Assembly: GCF_014467235.1 (NCBI RefSeq)
Contig: NZ_NKHP01000004.1
Location: 78,351 to 142,350 of the forward strand
DNA length: 64,000 nt
Reading direction: 5' to 3'
DNA from: Xenorhabdus indica
GTDB taxonomy: Bacteria > Pseudomonadota > Gammaproteobacteria > Enterobacterales > Enterobacteriaceae
How positions within the stretch are numbered: position 1 is the first letter of the stretch; each line of letters begins with the position of its first letter. The position numbers were made by a program, and so were the translations under genes. Under the pieces are notes generated by a model. The model worked only from the letters and a program-made list of their open reading frames with translations, ran no database searches and had not been told where the DNA came from. Below, in pieces: positions 1-10,800 of this stretch.

Positions 1-3000
1 GCGTTCTGTTTCCGGCAGGATGTCCAACTGCCGTACTGGGATTTCCGGGGCCTGTTCCAGTGCCTCCACCAGACTTTCCAGTGCCTGCTGCATATAGCCA
101 CATACCCGCGCCGGCCCAAACGGCTGCACGACCTGCGCCGTCAAGCCCAACGCGTCACCATAATCTTCCACTGACAGAGCAAAAGGGTAGTTGGTCCGCT
201 CCTGTTCACCAACAAACTCAATCCCACTGACCAGTTCCCCAGACATACCCAATAAAACATTGTGGCGGTAATTCAGCAAAGCACTAAAGAGGGGCGTACC
301 ACGGTCAACGCCACTACACTGTTGGGCCAACACCAGTGACGCATGCTCATGGGCTAATAATCCCGCCAGCCGACGATGGGTGGTTTGCACACTGTCCCGT
401 ACCGGAGTGTTATCCATATCCAGCCGCAACGGCAAGGTATTGATAAACAGCCCCATCCCACTGTCTGCCCCTTCTCCCGCGGCCATGCGCCCGAACAGTA
501 CCGTACCGAATACCACTTTTTCTTGTCCGCTGGTGCATGACAACACCTGAGCCCAGGCCAGATGACACAAGGCTGCCAGACTGACGCCTAATTGCCGGGC
601 CTGACTGCGCAGGCGGTCATTCAGTTCAGGCGTTAACATTTGGTGAGATTCCGTCACCTGTGAACCATCGCGATGTACCTCTGTCAAGCCAAACGGCAAC
701 GTCGGCTCTTCCACCTCCGCTAACATCTCAGAAAAGAAACAGGTATGGGCAGCCTGATTTTCCCCCAACCAGGACTGTGCCACCAGATTGCGGAACGGCA
801 TCGGTACAGGCAGATTTTCCTCTTGCCCTGTCAGGTATAACTGGACTTCGCGGTGCATCATTTCCAGCGCTTCATGGTCGCCAATCAGATGATGGTGCAG
901 CTCCAGTAAGAACCAGCGGCCATCCGTTTCCTGCGCCACCACAAAATGCAGGAGCGGAGCCTGCCCCAGATCGAGACGATAGTGGCGTAGATCAAAATGT
1001 CGGTTTAACTGATCAATGACTGGGCCATCAGCCGGATCCAGCGTCAGCTCGGTCACTGATAAGGCAGCATGACGCCAGACGACCTGTACTGGCACGGATA
1101 TGTTTTGCCAGATAAAGGCGGTGCGTAAAATATCGTGCCGCTCAATCATCCGTTGCATCGCTGTCAGATAACGATCCAATAAAGATCGATCAGCAAAAAT
1201 CATCTGAACGGTCAACAAATACGGGTCGCCTTCCCGTGCCAATAAATGGTGGAACAAAATCCCATCCTGCAAGGGTGATAAAGCGTAGATATCCTGAATA
1301 TTCGCCACCCCGCCCGGCACTTGTTCAACAATATGGTCAATATCTGCCTGCGTTAAATCCACCAACGGCAACATGGCCGGTATCAGTTGCTGTGTTGCGG
1401 GAGTAATCACATTGGGCGGAATTTCGATGCTCTGATGCTGCCCCAACCTTTTCGCCAGATCGGCTAACACCGGCGATTGGAATAAATCACTCGCTGTCAG
1501 TGCCAATCCCCGCTGACGCAAATGACCAATCATATGTACAGCGAGCAGTGAATCCCCTCCCAACGCGAAGAAGTTGTCATGGCGGCTGATCTGTTCCATG
1601 CCCAGTAATCCACCCCAAATCGCTGCCAACGCCATTTCAGTTTCCCCCTGCGGGGTTTTATAGATCTGCCGGGCAAACGCCTCATTGCTCGGTATTGGCA
1701 GTGCCCGACGATCCAGCTTACCATTCGGTGTCAACGGAAACGCATCCAGACGCACGAAGGCCACCGGCACCATATAATCCGGCAAAACTGCACTCAGGTG
1801 GGTACGCAGGCTGTTAACCAATTCTTCATCCATATCTGCCACGACATAGGCCACCAGCCGTTTGTCCATTCCACCACCCAGTGCCAGTACAGCCGCCTCA
1901 CGCACTGCCGGATACTCGGCCAGCCGGGCCTCAATTTCCCCCGGCTCAATACGGAAACCACGAATTTTCACCTGCTGGTCGTTACGGCCCAGAAACTCCA
2001 GATTACCGTCCGGGCGGTAACGGGCTAAATCCCCGGTGCGGTACAGGCGCGCATCAGGGTTATCACTAAACGGGTCGATGAGGAAACGTTGCACTGTTAA
2101 TTCAGGTCGGTTCAGATAGCCACAGGCCACACCATCTCCCCCCACATAAATCTCACCGATTGCCCCCAACGGTACGGGCTGGCCATGACTATCCAGCAGG
2201 TAAATTCGTGTATTGGCAATGGGCCGGCCAATGGGGAGCCGGATCATACCTTCTTCCAGCACCTCAATAGGATATATTGTTGTAAAGGTAGTGCCTTCCG
2301 TCGGGCCATAAGCCTGCAAAAGTTGTTGCGGCGGACGATGTTTCAGAACCTGAGCAATCACCGATAAATCGGGGATATCGCCGCCAAAAATCAGTATTTT
2401 TATCTGCGGCAGCACCACGGACAACTCTACCGCCAGCCGGTTAAACAGCCCGATGGTCAACCACAGCACCGTAATACGGTGGGTCTGTAAAACCCGGATT
2501 AACTCTACCGGCGTCAATAAGGTGGTGTGATCAATCACGACCAACGCCCCCCCGTTAAGCAACGGTGCCCAGACTTCAAAGGTGCTGGCATCAAAAGCCG
2601 GGTTCGCTGTAAAAGCCACCCGATCATCCGGTTCAATGGCCGCATAACCATTATTGATAACCAACCGGACCACAGCACGGTGTGGCACCAGTACCCCTTT
2701 CGGGGTGCCCGTCGAGCCGGAGGTGTACATGATATAGGCTAATTCGGTACTGGCACGTGGCAAATCAGGATTAACGCTCTGTTGCTCGTTGCTTGTATTA
2801 CTCTCATCAGAAAGACGAAGCAGCGGTACAACCAAGTCAGCCGGGATCGCTGTCTGTGTATCAGTGAGTAACAATTTGGCGGCACAGTCATTGATCAGCC
2901 AATTTTTCCGTTTATCCGGTACAGTAGGATCAAGGGGAACGTAAACCGCACCAGCTTTAAGCACCGCCAGTTGAGCCACCACCAGCATGATAGAGCGTTC

Positions 3001-3972
3001 GAACAGCAGTACAATATGATCACCGGGACAAACGCCTTGCTTGATAAGCTGGTGAGCCAGTTGATTAGCCCGTTTATTCAACGCGTTATAGCTCAGGCGC
3101 TTATCTCCCGCTATCAGAGCTGTCGCCTGTGGGGTTTTCTCCGCTTGTTGCTCAAATATCTGATGAAGACATGACTGGTCTGGATAGGTAGTTTTCGTGG
3201 CGTTCCAGGTTTCTAATAACAATGTCCTCTCCGCCTCCGGCAACAAATTAAGCTGTCCGATGGGGATATCATCACTTCTTCCTTTTGATAACAGCAACAT
3301 CTGTAAATGGTCATCCATGCGCGCAATCACTTCCCTGTTCAGGCGATTTTCATCATAAATCCAGCGGAAACCACCTTGCTCATTTATCTGAAATGTCAGT
3401 AATTCACCCGACGCCTGTTGATCACGCAGTCTGCCATCCTGTATTACCGAAACAGCGACAGGCCACGGATGGTGAGTGCTTAATTCAGGAATGGCGTGCA
3501 GTGAAAGTAAATGAGAAAGGTGGTCACGACTGAAGGTCTGGTGTTGCGCCAGTCGGGTAAGTTCATCATCAACCGCGTCAGCCACCTCTCGCCACGGCTT
3601 ATCCCATGCTACTTTAATGTCCATAGGCACCACTGAGGCCAGATTTGCCCGGTTATTGTTTAATGCCACACTCCAGCCAATTTGGTATGCAGACTGCTGA
3701 GACAGGCGCGTAAGATAGATAACAAATGCCTGCAACACTATTCGCCATGGTGCCTCTTGACTCTTTTGGGGAGACAGTGACTGCCAACGGCTGATTGCCC
3801 AACGGGGTTCTGCAATCTGATGGGGAATGTCGAAAGGTAACCGGAAGGGGTGCAAAGCAACAAGACGCTGATACCAAAATAATTCACTGGGTGTGAGTGA
3901 TTGCAGGGTATTTATTCCAGAAAGAATTTCACCATTAAGACTATTTCCCGTTGTAGCCATGTTATCTTTCAT
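1..3972 (-). CDS. Nonribosomal peptide synthetase, N-terminal 1324 residues (gene runs off the left edge)
   Basis: The frame is open from an ATG at 3972 to base 1 with no stop. GAGGT at 3978-3982 (minus strand) is a well-placed ribosome binding site. Residues 1-260 resemble the C-terminal half of a condensation domain and lack the HHxxxDG motif. An adenylation domain follows (about 265-775) with LSYNAL (residue 293), YTSGSTGTPKG (416), AYGPTEGT, YRTGDLARY, VKIRGFRIEPGE and NGKLDRRAL. The carrier domain has GGDSL with the phosphopantetheine serine at 808. A condensation domain starts near 890 (ALSPLQDGILFHHL); its active-site motif is HHLIGDH, ending at residue about 1033, so His replaces the usual final Gly. 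Aligned to GrsA, the pocket reads D-A-F-W-I-G-A-T-F plus the invariant Lys, one residue from the published Val code DAFWIGGTFK. Val or a similar branched residue as first building block is inference. The sequence leaves the window at a post-condensation linker (LDILPETER), so more modules should follow. The product is unknown. Confidence 0.93.
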   Translation of the reverse strand, partial: MKDNMATTGNSLNGEILSGINTLQSLTPSELFWYQRLVALHPFRLPFDIPHQIAEPRWAISRWQSLSPQKSQEAPWRIVLQAFVIYLTRLSQQSAYQIGWSVALNNNRANLASVVPMDIKVAWDKPWREVADAVDDELTRLAQHQTFSRDHLSHLLSLHAIPELSTHHPWPVAVSVIQDGRLRDQQASGELLTFQINEQGGFRWIYDENRLNREVIARMDDHLQMLLLSKGRSDDIPIGQLNLLPEAERTLLLETWNATKTTYPDQSCLHQIFEQQAEKTPQATALIAGDKRLSYNALNKRANQLAHQLIKQGVCPGDHIVLLFERSIMLVVAQLAVLKAGAVYVPLDPTVPDKRKNWLINDCAAKLLLTDTQTAIPADLVVPLLRLSDESNTSNEQQSVNPDLPRASTELAYIMYTSGSTGTPKGVLVPHRAVVRLVINNGYAAIEPDDRVAFTANPAFDASTFEVWAPLLNGGALVVIDHTTLLTPVELIRVLQTHRITVLWLTIGLFNRLAVELSVVLPQIKILIFGGDIPDLSVIAQVLKHRPPQQLLQAYGPTEGTTFTTIYPIEVLEEGMIRLPIGRPIANTRIYLLDSHGQPVPLGAIGEIYVGGDGVACGYLNRPELTVQRFLIDPFSDNPDARLYRTGDLARYRPDGNLEFLGRNDQQVKIRGFRIEPGEIEARLAEYPAVREAAVLALGGGMDKRLVAYVVADMDEELVNSLRTHLSAVLPDYMVPVAFVRLDAFPLTPNGKLDRRALPIPSNEAFARQIYKTPQGETEMALAAIWGGLLGMEQISRHDNFFALGGDSLLAVHMIGHLRQRGLALTASDLFQSPVLADLAKRLGQHQSIEIPPNVITPATQQLIPAMLPLVDLTQADIDHIVEQVPGGVANIQDIYALSPLQDGILFHHLLAREGDPYLLTVQMIFADRSLLDRYLTAMQRMIERHDILRTAFIWQNISVPVQVVWRHAALSVTELTLDPADGPVIDQLNRHFDLRHYRLDLGQAPLLHFVVAQETDGRWFLLELHHHLIGDHEALEMMHREVQLYLTGQEENLPVPMPFRNLVAQSWLGENQAAHTCFFSEMLAEVEEPTLPFGLTEVHRDGSQVTESHQMLTPELNDRLRSQARQLGVSLAALCHLAWAQVLSCTSGQEKVVFGTVLFGRMAAGEGADSGMGLFINTLPLRLDMDNTPVRDSVQTTHRRLAGLLAHEHASLVLAQQCSGVDRGTPLFSALLNYRHNVLLGMSGELVSGIEFVGEQERTNYPFALSVEDYGDALGLTAQVVQPFGPARVCGYMQQALESLVEALEQAPEIPVRQLDILPETER

Positions 3973-4591
3973 TTATTACCTCATTTCAACGAATCTGTTA
4001 GTTGTTTGAAAATGATCAATCTGTAGGATCATCAAAAATATTTTTTCTTGCTTTTTGTTTTGTTCATTTGACTGGAGAGAAATATAACTCATGCATAAAA
4101 CGTTGTTCAGGATATTTAGTGGGTATTTTCTATCAGGTTTTTAAATTCCATAATTTAATTCCTGATTAATAAGTATCAATGCCACAACAATTTTTCTAAC
4201 AACGGAATAAATAATTAGTTTGGTAAATCAGAATAAAATATTCTGTCTGCACTTTTATTTTTTAGATGAGCTGATTCATTTTTTATTGACTACAATTAAT
4301 AACCTAATAAATAAAAAATATCTTATCTTAAGAATAATTCCATTTGAAATTATTTTATAAATACAATTACATTTATAGTGATGATTAAAAACCATCAATA
4401 AAAATTAATTTCACCTCTTGTTATTTAATTATAAGAACATGAAAAAAGTAACAATCAATACAATAAGATGTATTACAGTTAGTTTATTCTTTGATGCAAT
4501 ATTTCAAACGTTCAGAAATATCTTATAGCCTGAGACAAAGCCCATAATGGGTAAAAAGATATCCAGCAATGTGCGAAGGTGTCCGCAAAAT
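3973..4591. other. AT-rich gap upstream of the NRPS
   Basis: About 600 bases of very AT-rich sequence separate the NRPS start from the debris beyond 4590. It must hold the NRPS promoter and leader, but I could not pick out a convincing operator or promoter. No open frame with a ribosome binding site is visible on either strand. Confidence 0.5.
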
Positions 4592-4843
4592 TCAATCCTG
4601 TCGCCAGTGCTTGCCAATATCTACCTGCACCATATGATAGATGAATAAAACAATCACTGACAAATAGATTGCTCCCAAAAACAATTTAGGCAACTGGCCG
4701 ATTAGATCGACCAGTTGCTTAACACAGCGTCCCAGAGCCTTTTTCACCAACTCCAGTTCTATTCCAGTTCTATCGCCACTGCGGTAGAGTGCTACATCCG
4801 GGACATAAGTATTGAATGCGCCGGAATAGAGGTGAAAGCTACT
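4592..4843 (-). pseudogene. Open frame without start downstream of the toxin, possible toxin-tail remnant
   Basis: Immediately after the toxin stop, the +1 frame on the same strand stays open for 83 codons, without an ATG near its beginning, and ends in TGA at 4592. It looks protein-like: a polar segment (YVPDVALYRSGDRTG), an amphipathic helix (LELVKKALGRCVKQLVDLIGQ), then a hydrophobic stretch (LFLGAIYLSVIVLFIY) suitable for a membrane helix. It could be the former C-terminus of a longer or duplicated toxin, cut off by a frameshift. The last 17 codons overlap the RT-like motif on the plus strand, so at least one reading there is chance. Confidence 0.3.
4595..4648 (+). pseudogene. Group II intron reverse transcriptase scrap
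   Basis: One frame reads ILSPVLANIYLHHMIDE followed by TAA. This is very close to the ILSPLLANIYLHxxLDE block of group II intron reverse transcriptase/maturases. Just upstream, in another frame, GVRK could be the decayed remains of the GxPQGG that normally precedes this block. No other RT block (such as YADD) follows. I read it as a small frameshifted remnant of an intron maturase. The call rests on 17 residues plus a hint, and a competing open frame covers it on the other strand. Confidence 0.45.
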
Positions 4844-7800
4844 CTAGCATTTCTGTACACTCAGCGGATTTTATCCTGAGCTCACCTTCCTCTGATACTA
4901 ACCCGAAACAGCTAACATCGGGGTTTAATACCGTCAGTTTGGCCATTTTTCTCAGTAAGTTAATTATCTTCATTCTCTTCAGCGTCATTTCAAGCCTCAT
5001 ATCGCGCTGCGCCGCCTGTTCAATATTGACAATGCGTATACTGGTATCTTCTGCTGCCTGATGAAGCAGCACGAGATCTTGGTCACTGCGCCACAGTGAC
5101 AGGTTGGCTATGCCGGTATCAGAAAACCGGATGACTGAATCCTGACCCCGATCATCTATTGTGATATGCCGGTAATGAGTCAGCGCCTCGGAGGGGGACA
5201 GCCAGTAATACGATTCTTTTGAACGTCCGGTGATAGCCAGCCGATCGGTGCCTGCCAGTTGCGGCAGACGGATTTTCCCCCCCAAAGGAACCTGCCCCAC
5301 CTGCAACACCAGACTCTCCGGTGTTCGGTTAACAAAACGGTAATTTCCTACCAGAGTGGACTTTCCTTCGCTGACTTGGCTAACTTGCCACAATTCTCCG
5401 GTAGTCTGGTCATGGACATAACTGGCCTCCTGCCCGGCGACTTGCCCCAAGTAATGCAGAACATGATTCGAGTTAAGTATGCTGGAACGAAGCGTTTTTC
5501 CTTCCTCTGGCAGATACCACGCAGGATAACCATGCTCAGAAAACAGTCTAACGGCCTGCGGTAATTCAACCTCATTACTGAGCGCCATAATGGCTGAAGC
5601 AATTTGACTGTCCGGGCGACCCTGTACATGCCAGGCAATCAGCACCGGACGGTCTGTCATCTTGGCATCCGCTGACAGCAGTAAGACCGCGCCGTCCGGG
5701 GTTTCCAGCCGGAGTGTATTGCCCTGACGAACCGCACTGCGGTATTGATGGCTGGCCAAGAGCCAGGGTTCCGCTGCGGCAGGTTCCCCAGAGAGCACCC
5801 GCTTTTCACTCAACTTAAGGTCAGTCTCCGTCGACAGAGGCTGGCGATATAGCTGATGGTTGTCGGTGTCAAAAATCCATGCCTGCCTGCCATCTTCCGC
5901 TTCCGCTTCCGCTAAACCAAGATAGACCAGAGTGTGTTCTGTATTGAGCCCAACTCTGCCCTGCACCACCAAATCTGCCTTACTGTCATACCAGGCACTG
6001 ACGGGTTTTCCGTCTCTGTCCTGCAACCCCTGTAGCAGCAGGGTACTGAACTGATCTGGAGTATCCCGCGCCAGCTGTCTCAGTGCGGCCGTCAGACCCT
6101 GCTGGTGAGGTTGCAGCAACCAATCTACCGTCACCCCAATCAGACGGATACTGCCCTGATCATCTGCCAGCCACAGCATCCCTCCACTGGAAAGTACAAC
6201 CAACTGCTTGTTCGCTATGGATACGGATCTGATATCGTCAACAGCCACCTTGCTGGCCGGAGAGCCGGACAGTCCATTATCCTGCTGAAAATAAAGACTA
6301 TGTCTCTGATGGCTGTAAAAATAATAACCCGGCTTAGCACCAGTCGTGGTGAAAACGAGGGTGAAATCAGCCGTCAGAGTCTGCAAATCCGAATTTTTCT
6401 TTTTCAGCTCAGCCAGGATGCCAGCATCCTCCTGATCCGGATTCACCCGGTTCATTTTGACCATATTTTGCGGCTGTTTTCCATCTGTCTGTAACCAGTA
6501 ATGTTTATCCATACCCGCTACTCGTCCAGAAAGGCTGATCACCTCCGCCGGGCTGCCTTTAACCTGACGTTCCGGCACGCAGAGATCGCCGGTGAACCAC
6601 TGATTCGCCACCAGTGGTGACAGAAGGCCATTAAACTCACCGTCACTGGAATCGAGAAGAACAGGCAACGAGATTCTTTTACTGACTTCATCCAGAGTCG
6701 CCAGCATGGCCGTATTCCCGTCAACTGCCACCAGTTTCAGTGCTTCCTCTTCCACCTGATAAGTATACGAGATACGGCCTTCATCTAGCTGCCGTTCCAC
6801 CACAAACCAGAGCTGGTCATTGCCCTGCATCACATGACTGCTGATTTTCTCCTGATCATTCCCCGGAAATTTTATCGGCAGATACTGCCGCAGAACTTCA
6901 CCACTGGCAATATCCACTTGCCAGAGCGTGGTATCCCGGTAAAACCACGCCTTATTACCCTCGACTTTCGCCAGCTCTGCATCGTTGAGAAAATCTGCTG
7001 CGTCAGGGACGTTGGTGTAAATCATACGATCACGACCGGTTTCATAGAATGCACGGCCGACAGGACGGCTTTGCGGTGGTGAGTGTCGGTAGTGTTCCAC
7101 CACTACATATGGCCTGTTGTGATGATCAGAATTGCTTAACTGCCTGAGATGATCATGCAACGCCTGCAGGCTGTTAAACCGCTCAGCATTCGTTTCAATC
7201 TCTTTTATCTGCCACTGCTGATTCTTTTCGTCCTGCTTGACAGAAGATATCCCTTTATTATTTATCAGGAAAATATTATCCGACTCTTCAGACAGGGTTA
7301 TCTTTATATTACCGATATGCAGTCGTTGTCTGTTATCTTCTTTGCTGAGACCGGGGCTAACATTAGAGCCGATATGACGGGCATCCAGTATCCAGTGGGT
7401 ATCAGTGTTTCCCTGTAAGGACAGAGAAACCCCCTCCTGCAAGCTGATACGGTATTTGCCTTTCCCGCCGGTCAGATGGTAGGACAAGTACCCGTGAACA
7501 TCCTCCGGCAACTGCTGGATGACAATATCCCGGTCTTCATCGTCCAGAATGATGTCAACCGGCGTCGCGACAAATTCCGGCTTTATACGGCGCACCACAC
7601 GCTCTCCGGGAAAAGCATAAAAATCAAAGTCGAATCGTCCATCTTCTTCCAGTCGTCGCAGAACATCAAATCCGCGGTCGTTGCGGGCAGTGACGAAGGG
7701 CAGGATCATATATTCGTAATTAATGTAGGACTTCATGGTAACTGGCAGGATCAGGATATCGCTGCTTCCAGGATGGAAGCCGACTTGCGCCTGTTTATGA

Positions 7801-10800
7801 CCGATGCCTTCACGGATATTAATTGCCTGTTTTTTATCAGTATTAGCTGGCCTGCCGGGCCACCAGCCAAAGTAATTACTCCGGCCTGAACCCCATGAGT
7901 AAGTCGGGTCGTTGCGATAGAGATACTGACTGTCAAAAGTCAGGTGACCGTGACGTAAATCGAGCTGACGGATCACGGCTCCGGGGATCGGCTCCATTAC
8001 CTTATAACGGCTGCCATCTTTTGCCACTTTTTCCGCCTGTCGGTATCCACCCTGCTGATAAGCTGCGTCCAGATCGGCAAAATAATTGCCTACCGCCTGT
8101 GCATCACTGGCTACCTTGCCGAACGCCTCGGCCAGAGCCGTAAAACCAATACCTAAACCAGCCAGTGGTACTGCCAGCGAGGAGGCAAAACCTGCAACAA
8201 TGGGGGCACCGAAGATCCCGGCACCAATACCTACGCCGGTTGTCACCAGGCCAGCACTGTCAAACGCCAGTTGTGTACCATAAACGGCCTTCTGGGATTC
8301 ATTCTCCGCATGCGCCAGTTCTATGCCATCCAGTACCACACTGAAGATATTTAACCCCACACCGACACCCGTGCTGACATGGGAGAGCGATGAAAACAGG
8401 CTGCTGGTCACACCCCGGCCTTCACTGACTACCGTCCTGTACAAATTGGCGAGTTTAGCGCCGTCTTCCAACACACCATGAGCCATCTGCGTCAGGTTAA
8501 CATAAGTATGCACCCGCAGTGCGCTCTCTAACGTATTGGGCATCGCATTAGGCACCTTATCACTGGCTACAATGGGGCGGTTTCTATCGGCAAACCAAGG
8601 GATCAGCGTTTTAATCATAAAGGCGGAATTCAGTCCGTGAACAGCGTCTGCTTCGGGGATACCTGGGCGCAGGGTTAGTTTCCCTTTGGTATACGCGTGA
8701 GTTTTGCTGACTGTATCGAGATCTTTATCATAAGAATGAATAAAATCAATAATACGTCGGTCATCCGTCGTGAATGTCTGGGGAGGAAGCTCAGGCCGTG
8801 CTCTATTAATAAACTGTAAAGAATAACTTCCCGACAGGGATTCACTCTCCCTGAGACTGCCCAGTATTGGCAACCACTCTTCTGCGGACAGTGCATTTTT
8901 GCTGTACAGATGCTGCGTGGCCTGCTGAAAATCCTCTGCACGGTTAAGCATCTCCAGCAGCCGGATGTCAATCTGCACATTGTCTGGAAGCGGAGCCGTT
9001 TTGTTTCCCAGTGGCGGATTAACCATATTCTCTGTAGGGACTGATTTACCTGGCGTTACTGTTTTCGTCCATACACTATTCTCCTGATTAAAAACAAACG
9101 TGACTTTATTACCGTTTTCCACCAGTTGTTTCCGGCCTTTAGAACTGACAGTAATTTGAGTGGTATAAGCCTTAACAGAAAGTGGACGAATACGCTGGTC
9201 AAGCGACTGAGCAAACCTTAGCGCATAGCTTTTCTGCTGGTCTTCACCAGCCAGTGAACAACTCACCATACTGATATGTTCAGGGGACGTCTTAACGCCG
9301 GAGTCTGTGCAGAACTGGCTGAGTTGTGACGCCAGAGCTTCTGGAGTACGTTTGGCCAGCGTCTGGTGATTAAGTTTATCCCCATCATCGCGGCTATGAC
9401 CAACCAATTGCCAGCGGATTTTTTCTTTATCCTTCAGGATAGCCAGGTCACCATGAACCACCTGATATTGACCCTGAGCATCCAACTGCACCAGTACTGA
9501 ATCAGGGTGTTTTCCCACCAATTTTGCTGCCGCTTCTCTGACTACAGAATCGTTTTCAAGTTGAATAATTAGCTGACCATCAAAGCGGGACGTTCCACCC
9601 TCATGGAGAGACTCAACTACAGGCTTTTCCCAATTACTGACAGGTTTTTCATCGAACGGAGCAATGCCCGCTGATTTATGATGGTAGCGACCTTCCTCCT
9701 GTTCCGGTAACGCCGGCATTGGACCCAAGCGGGTAAAACGCGGTGAATGGAACTGATTAGCCTCTGGCAAACCCTGATTGATGATCGGCAAGACTCGTGC
9801 CATCACTCCGTCATACAGTTTACCCTGCAACGCCTTCTCTTTGCCTTCAGCGCGGTACTTGTCGAACATCTGTAACATGTCCTTGCCGATACTGTCCGCA
9901 TTCTTCGGCTCGTAACGCGCAGCGACATAGAAGGTTTCAAAGAACGAGTGATAGCCGTTACGGATCATGAAGGCCGCGTTGACCATCTGGAACTGCCAAT
10001 ACTCCTTGGTGCTCAATGCGCCACCGAACAATTCCGGCAAGGCATTGCTGACGGTCTGAGTGGTCCCGGAAATCCCGCCTACGAACGGGGTATCCAGATC
10101 ATTCATGTAACGTGTGGCGTCATTATTCGGGTCAGGACGGAACTGGTTGTAGCTGCGGTACTTATCGTCCTTGATCAGGTACGAACCATCGTGATACGCC
10201 AGCTCTTCAAGGTTGGTATTGAGGATCAGATATGGGTCAGGCTGATTCAATCGGTTATTGATCATAACTTTGTCAGCACCCAGCTCGGCATGACGATTGA
10301 ACGGGACTGCGGCTTTGGAAAGGCCATCGGCTACCGGGCGCAAAACATGGAATAAGACCTGTTTGCGCAGGCTCCTGCCCTCATTACTCAACAGTGCCTC
10401 TTTGACCGTCAGACGCAGTTGCATATCACTGCTCTCAAGGCCTTTGGGACCAGCCAACAACAAGGTGAGCAACTTGCCATCCAGCAAGCGCTCAACCGCA
10501 ACCTGATCGAAAACCTGTATTTTCGGGTTGCTTGGATGCTGTGCTGCATTGGCGCTGGCGACCCGCTGAGTTTCCTCTTCGACAGCCTGAATACGCCACT
10601 GTTCGTACAGTGGTGCCAACAACTTCTTGGCCTGGGCAATGTCACTTTGCACATAACCACTTTGCAGGACCTTGATCACAGCCGGGTTCTTCACCAGGCT
10701 CGCCGCCAACCTGAACAACAGAGGGTCATTATTGACGTTCTGCCAGACCGAAGCGGCGAACGCCTGTTCCCACAGTACCTTGTTCAAGTTATTGCCCTTG

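Noticed and set aside
660-3533. Several plus-strand open frames of 60-119 codons across 0.6-3.5 kb
   Set aside because: All lie opposite the NRPS reading frame, which is continuous and motif-rich. They have no ribosome binding sites or family features.
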